In this document: piece by piece, positions 1-6,712 of the stretch
Numbering within the stretch: the stretch's first letter is position 1
How the letters are laid out: each line of letters starts with the position of its first letter
Source: Pseudomonadota bacterium
GTDB lineage: Bacteria > Myxococcota_A > Polyangia > Polyangiales > Polyangiaceae
DNA length: 14,846 bases
Assembly (NCBI GenBank): GCA_023460875.1
Contig: JAEWOQ010000360.1
Location: forward strand, 1-14,846
Direction of reading: 5' to 3'
The notes under the pieces: generated by a model
Databases searched by the model: none
What the model saw: the letters and a program-made list of their open reading frames with translations, nothing else
Told to the model about the DNA's origin: nothing
Program-made: the position numbers and the translations under genes

Positions 1-1045
1 TCTTCGGCCCGATGACGGCGATGCGCGCCGCGCTGAAGGCGCGCCCATCGAGCTCCAGCTCGTCGAGAACGTCGAAGAACCGCTCCACGCCGTTGCTGCT
101 GGTGAAGAGCACCCAGTCGTAGCTCCCCACCTCCCGCGCGGCGCGCCGCAGGCGCTCCACGTCGGGGGCGGGGTGGATGGCGATGGCCGGAGACAACACG
201 GGCTCGGCGCTGCGCTCACGAATCGCCCACGCCGTCTCCCTCGCCTGCGCTGCCGCCCGGGGCACCAAGATGCGCTTCCCGAACAGCGGCCGGCGATCGA
301 ACCAGGCCATGCTCTCGCGCAGGTCCACCACGTCCCCGACGATGATGATCGCGGGGTTGGTGACCTCTGCGGCGCGGACCAGCTGGGCGATGTCGGAGAG
401 CGTGCCCTCGACGACCCGTTGTTGGGGGCGGGCCGCCCACTGCACCACCGCCGCAGGCGTGCTGGGGCTCCGCCCCCCGTCGATGATGGCCTGGGTGATG
501 GCCTCGATGCGCCGCATCCCCATCAACACGCAGATGGTCCCCGTCGCGGTCGCGAGCTTGCGCCACGCCTCGGGAGACCACTCGCGACCTTCCCGGTCGC
601 TGCCGGTGATGAGGGTGACGCTCGACGACAGGTCGCGGTGCGTGAGCGAGATGCCAGCGTAGGCGCTCGCCGCCATGGGCGAGGGGATGCCCGGGACGAT
701 CTCGAAGGGGACGTGCGCTTCCGCGAGCGCCAAGGCCTCCTCGGCGCCCCGGGCGAACAGCAGCGGGTCGCCGCCCTTCAGGCGCACGACGCGCTTGCCG
801 GCGCGCGCCAGCTCGATCAGCCTGGAGGTGATCGCTGGTTGAGCGGCGCTCGGCTGACCGAACCGCTTCCCTACATCTACGATCTCGGCCTGCGGGCAGA
901 GCTCGAGCAGGGCCGGGTGCGACAGGGCGTCGTGCAGGACCACCTCGGCGCTCTGCAAAATTCGCACACCACGCCACGTGATGAGCCCTGGATCTCCGGG
1001 GCCTGCGCCAACCAACCACACCTTGCCAACGGCGAGTCCGCCCAT
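1..1045 (-). CDS. Fused uroporphyrinogen-III C-methyltransferase / uroporphyrinogen-III synthase (CobA-HemD type), partial at left edge
   Basis: The N-terminal ~245 residues are a SAM-dependent uroporphyrinogen-III methyltransferase. The SAM loop VGAGPGDPGL is near residue 11, followed by VRLKGGDPLLFARGAEE, VPGIPSPMAASAYAG with LTHRD, and the late block GDVVDLRESMAWF. From about residue 255 (GKRILVPRAAAQARE) a uroporphyrinogen-III synthase domain begins, with the typical YDWVLFTSSNGVERFF and IAVIGPK segments; it is cut by the window edge after about 348 residues. Family knowledge: HemD cyclises hydroxymethylbilane to uroporphyrinogen III, and the methyltransferase makes precorrin-2 for siroheme or cobalamin, so the fusion couples two consecutive steps in the cytoplasm. 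The start is the ATG just before GGLAVGKVWLVGAGPG, which gives normal spacing to the SAM loop; the Shine-Dalgarno is weak. It is divergent from the next gene. Function is confident; the C-terminal extent is unknown. Confidence 0.93.
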   Translation of the reverse strand, partial: MGGLAVGKVWLVGAGPGDPGLITWRGVRILQSAEVVLHDALSHPALLELCPQAEIVDVGKRFGQPSAAQPAITSRLIELARAGKRVVRLKGGDPLLFARGAEEALALAEAHVPFEIVPGIPSPMAASAYAGISLTHRDLSSSVTLITGSDREGREWSPEAWRKLATATGTICVLMGMRRIEAITQAIIDGGRSPSTPAAVVQWAARPQQRVVEGTLSDIAQLVRAAEVTNPAIIIVGDVVDLRESMAWFDRRPLFGKRILVPRAAAQARETAWAIRERSAEPVLSPAIAIHPAPDVERLRRAAREVGSYDWVLFTSSNGVERFFDVLDELELDGRAFSAARIAVIGPK

Positions 1046-1349
1046 GCGTCGTGAACCTACACCGAATCGGAGCCAGGCGTCCGCCCGATCCCGCCCCCTA
1101 GCCCGCCTCCCCCGGCCTGGCGCCCCGATCGACCCCAAGCCGGCACCAGGCCTTGCGCCCGGCCCCCCGCCCGCGCAACGTGTCGACTCTCCCCGGAAGT
1201 TTACCTCGTGGCGGTCACCCTTGACGCACCCTCCGCGGGGGAGGACACTGTCGCACCCTGTAAGAATTTGTGCGCCGGATGTCCTCTGGCGCAGGCGCAC
1301 TGGTCTCGGCCCGCGCCTTTCGGATCTCGGCTTCAGCCCGCCCCTTCCG
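1046..1349. other. 304-bp divergent intergenic region
   Basis: This gap separates the leftward tetrapyrrole fusion gene from the rightward GAF gene. It is C-rich on the plus strand, with runs such as cccccggcctggcgcc. The plus-strand frame of the downstream gene stays open through the gap, but no convincing start or conserved peptide appears before the ATG at 1350, and the translated stretch is Pro/Arg-rich with no recognisable domain. Apart from one weak promoter-like pair at 1221-1249 I see no RNA gene, repeat or terminator. Confidence 0.6.
1221..1249 (+). promoter_or_regulatory. Weak sigma-70-like promoter candidate for the GAF gene
   Basis: A TTGACG hexamer at 1221-1226 is followed after 17 bp by GACACT at 1244-1249. 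The -35 matches consensus at five of six positions. The -10 is poor (three of six, keeping the conserved second A and last T). It lies about 100 bp before the proposed start at 1350. It is the best pair I found in this gap, but it could be chance. Confidence 0.22.
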
Positions 1350-2210
1350 ATGCGTACCCCTCAAGGTTCCCTGTCGAGCAGCCTGAGCGCGGATCCCTAT
1401 CGCGAGAGCCGCTGGCTAGCCACGGACGGCGTGGTCGCGCTCGGGCCCGTGCCCTTCGAGCTCATCCTCCGGCGGATCGCCGAAGGTCGCCTGCAAAAAT
1501 GCGCTCTGATCCGCCACGAGACCTGGCAGGTGTGGCGGAGCATCAGCGAGCTGGCGAACCTCTCCGGGGAAGAGCGAGCGCGCGCCGTCCAGAGCTGCGC
1601 GGGGCTCAGCGCCAGCTTGGATGCCCGGGCCAGCGGCCCTGACGGGCTGCCGCCGCCGCCGCCGTCCAGCGAAGAGCTGACTACGGGTGACTCCCTGCCG
1701 CCTCCTTCGAGTTCTTGTCGGCCGGTGGATCCCGTGGGGGTCCTCGGCAACGCCAAGAACCTCCGCGACGCGCTCCTCCTGACGCTGTCCACGGTCGTCT
1801 CCGCGGCCCGCGCAGACGTCGGGTTGTATCACCGTCCGCGGGCAGATCTGGGCGCCCTGGTGATCGCCGGTGCCCACGGGGCGGGCGCCGAGCAGCTGCT
1901 CGGAGAGAAGATCCTCTCGACCGATCCGACCTGGCACGCCGTGCGCTGCGGCGCCACGGTGCTCGTCGAGCCCTGCCCCGGCGAGGTCGGTCGGCACATG
2001 CTGGGACGCCTGCGTCGCTGCGTCGATGGCGCGCGGGGAGCGGCCCTCGTCCCCTTGTTCATCGGCGGCGAGCTGGTGGCCGCGTTCGAGATCGGGCGCA
2101 GTCAGCGCCTGTTCTCGGCTCGGGAGCTGGGACGGGTGGAGGACATCGTCGAGGCCCTCGGCGAGCGCATCGTGATCATGGGTTGGCACGAGCGGACCAC
2201 GGCGGCTTGA
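1350..2210 (+). CDS. GYF_2-like plus GAF domain protein
   Basis: A 286-residue predicted cytoplasmic protein. Residues ~21-70 (WLATDGVVALGPVPFELI, then EGRLQKCALIR and WQVWRSISEL) resemble the GYF_2/DUF4339 module, which is usually an N-terminal interaction domain. A Pro/Ser-rich linker with a six-proline run follows at ~97-130. Residues ~139-280 look like a GAF domain (LRDALLLTLSTVVSAARADVG, then GARGAALVPLFIGGELVAAFEIG and FSARELGRVEDIVEALGERI). GAF domains bind small ligands or act as sensors, but no output domain (kinase, cyclase, HTH) is fused here. It has no signal peptide or membrane segment. The ATG at 1350 is chosen because it is the only good start shortly before the first domain; no Shine-Dalgarno is visible. 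The putative lipoprotein gene follows 85 bp downstream. Ligand and partners are unknown. Confidence 0.8.
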   Translation: MRTPQGSLSSSLSADPYRESRWLATDGVVALGPVPFELILRRIAEGRLQKCALIRHETWQVWRSISELANLSGEERARAVQSCAGLSASLDARASGPDGLPPPPPSSEELTTGDSLPPPSSSCRPVDPVGVLGNAKNLRDALLLTLSTVVSAARADVGLYHRPRADLGALVIAGAHGAGAEQLLGEKILSTDPTWHAVRCGATVLVEPCPGEVGRHMLGRLRRCVDGARGAALVPLFIGGELVAAFEIGRSQRLFSARELGRVEDIVEALGERIVIMGWHERTTAA

Positions 2211-2283
2211 GGCCGCAGCGTCGCTGCCGTACCTCCGCCGTGTCCGCGCTCCTCGACGTCGCAGGACCGCGCGCCTCCATGCT

Positions 2284-2290
2284 AGGAGAG
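2284..2290 (+). promoter_or_regulatory. Ribosome binding site of the small lipoprotein gene
   Basis: AGGAGAG lies five bases before the ATG at 2296. It is one of the few clear Shine-Dalgarno sequences in this window and fixes the start of the small downstream gene. Confidence 0.75.
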
Positions 2291-2295
2291 GCGCC

Positions 2296-2784
2296 ATGAC
2301 TCGGCTCCCGGTCGTCCTGCTGTCCTTGCTGGCCTTGCTGGCCTTGCAGACGAGCGCTTGCGGCGCCTGCGACACGACGAACCAGAAGCCCATCGAGTAT
2401 CGCCAGGGCGTCACCACGGAGAGCGTAGGCGGGGTCTGGCTCTACGAGTCGACTGGCGTGCACGACGACTGGCTCCACTTCCCCGCGGGCCGCACCTACG
2501 ACCTCGTCCATGGGCTGCCGGGCACGCCCCAGAGCTGGAAGGCCGACGTGAGCTTCAAGAGCCGCTTGGATCCGGAGGCCGGCTCGGGCACGACGCAAGA
2601 TCCGAACAACGCCGCGCCCGCCGCGGGCAACCAGGTGGTCGTCGACGCGCGCTGGGGCCCCCACCTGGTGCGGATCCGCAACGACACCTGCGCCGAGGTG
2701 TACGTCCGCTTCGTCGCTCAGTACGTCGAGAATGGCGACCCAGCGGACCCCGACGCCGCGCCGATGAGTCTCGAGCCCCTGTGA
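2296..2784 (+). CDS. Putative secreted lipoprotein of unknown function
   Basis: A 162-residue protein that I do not recognise. The N-terminus (TRLPVVLLSLLALLALQTSAC) is a short hydrophobic signal sequence ending in a lipobox-like TSA-C, with Cys22 as the possible lipidated residue. The -3 residue is Thr rather than the usual Leu, so type I cleavage is an alternative. Cys25 and one later Cys (NDTCAEV) could pair if Cys22 is lipidated. The mature part is polar, mixed beta-like sequence with aromatic/Gly stretches (VGGVWLYESTGVHDDWLHF) and no repeats. The coding DNA of the signal core carries a 9-bp tandem repeat (ccttgctgg). A strong ribosome site supports the start. The stop codon sits inside a 14-bp tandem duplication. 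It is co-directional with the GAF gene and may share its transcript. Envelope location is inferred; the function is unknown. Confidence 0.72.
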   Translation: MTRLPVVLLSLLALLALQTSACGACDTTNQKPIEYRQGVTTESVGGVWLYESTGVHDDWLHFPAGRTYDLVHGLPGTPQSWKADVSFKSRLDPEAGSGTTQDPNNAAPAAGNQVVVDARWGPHLVRIRNDTCAEVYVRFVAQYVENGDPADPDAAPMSLEPL

Positions 2785-2806
2785 CGACGCCGCTGTGACG
2801 ACGCCG
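2779..2806. repeat. 14-bp direct tandem duplication across a stop codon
   Basis: CTGTGACGACGCCG occurs twice, exactly, head to tail at 2779-2792 and 2793-2806. The TGA stop of the lipoprotein gene lies in the first copy, so the second copy repeats the gene's last bases after the stop. Confidence 0.9.
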
Positions 2807-2837
2807 AGCGGATGAGCCGAGCGGATGAGCCGAGCGG
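2807..2837. repeat. 13-bp direct tandem repeat, about 2.4 copies
   Basis: AGCGGATGAGCCG is repeated exactly at 2807-2819 and 2820-2832, followed by a partial AGCGG. It directly abuts the preceding 14-bp duplication. It fills the short convergent gap between the lipoprotein and ABC transporter genes. No hairpin with a T-tract accompanies it, so it is not an obvious terminator. Confidence 0.9.
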
Positions 2838-2869
2838 CGCATCGCGGACGACAGAGCTGGCAGGCGCCG

Positions 2870-4750
2870 TCAAGAGGCCGGCGGAGGGGCGACCTCGGTG
2901 CCGGTCGCTTGTCGCGCGAACTGCAGCTCGTACAGGGCCGCGTACAGCCCCTTGCGAGCGCAGAGCTCCTGATGGCTCCCCTGCTCGACCACGCGCCCCT
3001 TCTGGAGCACGAGGATCCTGTCGGCGGCGCGGATGGTGCTCAACCGGTGAGCGACGACGATGGCCGTGCGCCCGTCGAGCAGCTTCTCCAGGGCGCGCTG
3101 GAGCCGCGCCTCCGTCTCGCTGTCGATGGAGGCCGTGGCCTCGTCGAGGATCACGACGGGCGCATCCCGATACAAGGCCCGAGCGAAGGCGATCAGCTGG
3201 CGCTCCCCCGCCGAGAAGTTCGAGCCTTGGCCGAGCACGCGCTCCTCCAACCCTGCACCGCGGCGCTCGAAGACGTCGAGGGCGCCCAGATCCTCGAGCA
3301 CCCGGCGCACGCGCTCGCGATCCGGCTCCTCACCGGCGGCGACGTTCTCCGCCACGGTGCCAGGGAACAAGAAGACGTCCTGGGGGACGACGCTGAACTG
3401 TCGGCGCAACCTCTCCCGGGGCAGGGTCCGCACGTCGAGCCCGCCGACCCGCACCACCCCACGCTCCACGTCGTACAGGCGGAGCAGGAGCGCGGTGATC
3501 GTCGACTTGCCCGACCCCGTCGGCCCCACGAGGGCGATGTTCTCCCCCTGGCGCGCCCGCAGGTTCACGTTCTTCAGCACGTCCACGCCAGGCTTGTAGG
3601 CGAAGGTGACGTCCTCCAGCTCCACCGCGTACTCGGGGCTGCCATGGGAGCCCTCGGCTCGAACAGGAGCATCGGGCGCGTCGACGGCGTGCAGCTGGAA
3701 GACCCGCTCGGCGCCGGACAGCGCGCTCTGGAGCAGCGTGTAGCGCTGGGCGAGCATCGCGATGGGCTCGAAGAACTGGGTGAGGTACGCGGAGAACGCC
3801 ACCACCGTGCCGAAGGAGACGGAGTGGTACCCCAAAGCGACCACGATCGAGGCCAGGCTGATCGCCGCCACCGCGTCGATGGCGGCGTCCTGCACCGCGT
3901 CGTACTTGATTGCGCGGATGTTGGCGTCCCGGTAGGCGATGTTGATCGCGTCGAACTCCGCCGCCATCGCCTCCTGCCGGCCGAACGCCTGGATCACGGA
4001 CATGCCGCTCACCTGCTCGTTCATGTTGGCGTTCATGCGCGCGGTCTTGCTGCGGATGTCCCGAAACGCTTGACGAGCGAGGCGGCGCACGCGCCGCACC
4101 AGGAGCGCGATGAACGGGGTCGCCGCGAAGGCGATCAGCGCCAGCTTCGCGTCGAGGGACAACATCAGCACCACGATGCCGACGAGGCGCACCAGATCCC
4201 CGATGGCGTTCAGGGCGCCCGAGGCGAACAGCTCCTGGACGGCGTCGATGTCGTTGGTGACGCGGGTCACCAGCCGCCCGACGGGCTGACGATCGTAGAA
4301 CCCGACGCGCAGCGAGCCCAGGAACTGGAAGGTGTGGCGGCGGAGCGACGCCAGAGACCGAGCCCCCAAGACCTGCACCGAGTAGACCTGGACGAACTGC
4401 AGGGCCTGCTCGAGGAGGGCGATACCCGCGAACAGCGCCCCGCCCCACATCATCACGTCGAGGTTCCGGGTCTCGATGCTCTCGTCGATCGTGTGCAGCA
4501 TCACCAGCGGGCGCAGCAGCGCCAGCCCGGCGGTCCCCACGATCGTCACGACCCCCAACCAGAGCCAGCGCCGATGCGGGCGCAGGTAGGGCCACAGCCT
4601 CAGCAGCAGCTTGCTGTCCGCGAGCCCCGGAGCGAGCGCCTCCTCGTGGAACTCGTCGAGGGTCCTCGCGGCCCGAGCGCGGTCCGGCGCAGGCGAGCCG
4701 TGCTGCGCAGCGGACGTCGAGGTGCGCTCTTCGGAAGCCGAGGTCGTCAT
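2870..4750 (-). CDS. ABC exporter half-transporter, subunit carrying the catalytic glutamate
   Basis: A 626-residue type IV ABC exporter half: cytoplasmic N-terminal tail (~1-50), six-helix transmembrane domain (~55-350) and nucleotide-binding domain (~375-610). The NBD has Walker A GPTGSGKST (409-417), Q-loop VVPQDVFLF, a degenerate signature FSAGE (512-516) in place of LSGGQ, Walker B VVILDEATAS with Asp536 and catalytic Glu537, D-loop SIDSETE and H-loop VVAHRLST. Its ATG overlaps the TGA of the upstream ABC gene (ATGA), and GGAGGAGG lies four bases before it, so the two are translationally coupled. Together with the neighbouring subunit it should form an inner-membrane heterodimer with one degenerate ATP site, like TM287/288, LmrCD or BmrCD. 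The substrate (lipid, drug or peptide) cannot be read from the sequence. Confidence 0.93.
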   Translation of the reverse strand: MTTSASEERTSTSAAQHGSPAPDRARAARTLDEFHEEALAPGLADSKLLLRLWPYLRPHRRWLWLGVVTIVGTAGLALLRPLVMLHTIDESIETRNLDVMMWGGALFAGIALLEQALQFVQVYSVQVLGARSLASLRRHTFQFLGSLRVGFYDRQPVGRLVTRVTNDIDAVQELFASGALNAIGDLVRLVGIVVLMLSLDAKLALIAFAATPFIALLVRRVRRLARQAFRDIRSKTARMNANMNEQVSGMSVIQAFGRQEAMAAEFDAINIAYRDANIRAIKYDAVQDAAIDAVAAISLASIVVALGYHSVSFGTVVAFSAYLTQFFEPIAMLAQRYTLLQSALSGAERVFQLHAVDAPDAPVRAEGSHGSPEYAVELEDVTFAYKPGVDVLKNVNLRARQGENIALVGPTGSGKSTITALLLRLYDVERGVVRVGGLDVRTLPRERLRRQFSVVPQDVFLFPGTVAENVAAGEEPDRERVRRVLEDLGALDVFERRGAGLEERVLGQGSNFSAGERQLIAFARALYRDAPVVILDEATASIDSETEARLQRALEKLLDGRTAIVVAHRLSTIRAADRILVLQKGRVVEQGSHQELCARKGLYAALYELQFARQATGTEVAPPPAS

Positions 4751-6606
4751 CGTGCCTCCTCCGCTGCCGGCAGCTCCGCCTCGCCCAAGCGCTCGAGCTC
4801 GCTCTCGATGCGCTGCTCTTCCGCGAAGCGCGCGTAGAGCCCGCCTCGGGCGACCAAGTCGTCGTGCGTGCCTCGGTCCACGATGAGCCCGTCCTCGAGC
4901 ACCAGGATCTCCTCACAGCGCCGCGCCGCGGCGACGCGGTGGGTGATGAGGATCACGCTGCGCCGCGCCCGCTGGCCGTCGATGGCCTCCAAGATGCCGC
5001 GCTCCGTCCGGGCGTCCACGGCGCTCAGCGGATCGTCCAGCACGAGCACCCGCGGCTCGAGCACGAAGGCGCTGGCGAGGGCCACGCGCTGCTTCTGGCC
5101 GCCGGAGAGCTGCACGCCGCGCTCACCCACCACCGTATCGAGGCCGTCGGGGAGCGCCAAGAGCTCGTCGAGGACGTGAGCCTCGCGCGCTGCCTCGCGG
5201 ATCGTCATCAGCGCAGGCCCGCTCTCGGGATCGTCGAGGGCGAAGCCGACGTTGCGGCCCGCCGTGGTGGAGAACAAGAAGGCGTCCTGCCGGGCGTACC
5301 CGATCGCGCCCCGCACGGTGTCCAAGGGCAGGTCGCACACGTCCACCCCATCGAGGAACACGGTGCCCGGCGGCGTCGGCTCCAGGCGGGCCAGGAGCTT
5401 CGCCAAAGTCGATTTGCCGCTCCCCGTGCGCCCCACGATGGCGATGGAGCGCCCCGCTGCCAGCTCGAAGCCGACGCCGCGCAGCACGAGCGGCCCATCC
5501 CCGTATCCGTAGCGGAGGCCGCGCACCTCGATGCGACCCTCGACGACCTCGGGCGCCGGCAACGGGCCGTCGCTGATGTCGGGCTCCGCTCGATACACCT
5601 CCGCGAGACGCGCGTAGGCGGCCCGGCCTCGCTGCAGCAGGCCAACCAGAAAGCCTAACGCCATCAGGGGCCAGGTCAGCCGCCCGAGGGCCCGGAAAAA
5701 GGCGAGGAACCCGCCCTGATCGATGCGCCCCTCCACCAGCAGCGCGCCCCCATACCAAAACACGATGAGCAGCCCGATGGAGGTGATCGCCTGCATCGTC
5801 GGCCCCATCGCCCCCCGGAGACGCGCCAGGGACAAGTTCTTCTCGAGGTACTCCTCGTTGGTCTGCTCGAAGCGCTCCAGCTGCGCGCGCTCGAGGCCGA
5901 AGGAGCGCACCAGGCGGGCGCCGACGACGCTGCTCTGGACCACGTCGCTCATCCTGCCGAGGGCGTCCTGGTTCGCCCGCGTGCGGGCGTAGAGCCGATG
6001 GGAGAAGCTCCGAGTGACGAGCAGCAGCAGCGGCAGCGGCGACAGGGCCGCGACGGTGAGCTGCGGCGAAATCGACAGGGTCACCGCGAGCGCGCTCACC
6101 AAGGCGAAGACCGTGTTGATGACGTTGAGGATCCCGAAGCCGAGCAGCAGGCGCACCTGGGCCAGGTCGTTGGTGACCCGGCTCATGATCTCACCGACGG
6201 GCATCCGCTGATAGAAGGACGAGCCGAGGCCCTGCAGGTGCTGCAGCAGGGCCGCCCGCAGCTCGTACTCGGCGATCCGTCCGCCATTGAAGATCGCCAT
6301 CCGTGACGCGACGCGCAGCACGAAGCCGCCCAAGGTCACCCCCACGAGCAGCGCGCCGAGCTCCAGAGCCAGCGCGCGGTCCCCGCTCGTGGCCGCGTTG
6401 ATGGCTCGCATCAGCCGCGTGTCGAACCAGTACTGAGCGAACTGGTACGCGCCGAGGAGCACGAGGCCGACGCCGTAGCGAGGCAGGTGGCGCCGAAACT
6501 GGGCGCCAAGCCGAACTGGGTAGCGTGGGGCGGCGGGTGCGGATGGCATCGTCTCGGGCAGGCGCTTTCGCACAGGGCGACGCGGCAGCTCCCCCCTGTA
6601 AGGCAT
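4747..6606 (-). CDS. ABC exporter half-transporter, subunit with the degenerate Walker B
   Basis: Up to 619 residues: transmembrane domain (~40-340) followed by an NBD (~360-600). Walker A is GRTGSGKST (392-400), Q-loop YARQDAFLF, canonical signature LSGGQ (500-504), Walker B VLVLDDPLSAVD with Asp524, and H-loop LITHRVAA. Asp525 occupies the catalytic-glutamate position, the usual mark of the non-hydrolysing site in heterodimeric exporters. Combined with the degenerate FSAGE signature of the partner, both defects fall in the same composite ATP site, leaving the other site intact. It is the first gene of a two-gene ABC unit and lies 106 bp after the Omp85 gene on the same strand. The start is uncertain: the ATG at 6606 directly follows a hairpin, while the in-frame ATG at 6549 (MPSAPAAPRYPVRLG) would give 600 residues, closer to family length. 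Confidence 0.92.
   Translation of the reverse strand: MPYRGELPRRPVRKRLPETMPSAPAAPRYPVRLGAQFRRHLPRYGVGLVLLGAYQFAQYWFDTRLMRAINAATSGDRALALELGALLVGVTLGGFVLRVASRMAIFNGGRIAEYELRAALLQHLQGLGSSFYQRMPVGEIMSRVTNDLAQVRLLLGFGILNVINTVFALVSALAVTLSISPQLTVAALSPLPLLLLVTRSFSHRLYARTRANQDALGRMSDVVQSSVVGARLVRSFGLERAQLERFEQTNEEYLEKNLSLARLRGAMGPTMQAITSIGLLIVFWYGGALLVEGRIDQGGFLAFFRALGRLTWPLMALGFLVGLLQRGRAAYARLAEVYRAEPDISDGPLPAPEVVEGRIEVRGLRYGYGDGPLVLRGVGFELAAGRSIAIVGRTGSGKSTLAKLLARLEPTPPGTVFLDGVDVCDLPLDTVRGAIGYARQDAFLFSTTAGRNVGFALDDPESGPALMTIREAAREAHVLDELLALPDGLDTVVGERGVQLSGGQKQRVALASAFVLEPRVLVLDDPLSAVDARTERGILEAIDGQRARRSVILITHRVAAARRCEEILVLEDGLIVDRGTHDDLVARGGLYARFAEEQRIESELERLGEAELPAAEEAR
4755..4762 (-). promoter_or_regulatory. 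Strong ribosome binding site inside the upstream ABC gene
   Basis: On the minus strand GGAGGAGG lies four bases before the ATG at 4750, within the last codons of the upstream half-transporter gene. With the ATGA stop/start overlap this supports coupled translation and about equal amounts of the two subunits. Confidence 0.8.
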
Positions 6607-6609
6607 TCA

Positions 6610-6625
6610 CCTGGCTCGTGCCAGG
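6610..6625 (-). repeat. Short perfect hairpin abutting the possible ABC start codon
   Basis: CCTGGC (6610-6615) and GCCAGG (6620-6625) form a perfect 6-bp stem with a 4-nt loop. On the minus strand the 3' arm ends three bases before the ATG at 6606 and contains the only Shine-Dalgarno-like bases (AGG). There is no T-tract, so it is not a standard terminator. It could hide the ribosome site, or show that the true start is downstream. Confidence 0.5.
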
Positions 6626-6712
6626 CCCCCAGGCCATCGCCGCCGCACCGACAGACCAAAGCGCCGCCGATCTCCGGCCCGCGCCCTCGCCAGTCGCCTC
6701 TGCGGAGCGAGC

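Noticed and set aside
216..1019. Arg-rich 267-codon minus-strand frame near the left edge
   Set aside because: It is out of frame with the recognisable methyltransferase/HemD frame that covers the same bases and starts at 1045.
1141..1157. Sigma-54-like CGGCACCAGGCCTTGCG
   Set aside because: The GG and GC are separated by 11 bases instead of 10 and the first T is missing; spacing is critical for this promoter class.
2202..2216. Hairpin GCGGC-TTGAG-GCCGC at the end of the GAF gene
   Set aside because: It has only a 5-bp stem and no T-tract, so it is not supported as a terminator.
2825..4837. A 670-codon open frame on the plus strand opposite the ABC gene
   Set aside because: It is antisense to clear ABC transporter coding sequence, is His/Arg/Gln-rich and low in hydrophobic structure, and has no domain. 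Long antisense frames are expected at this GC content.
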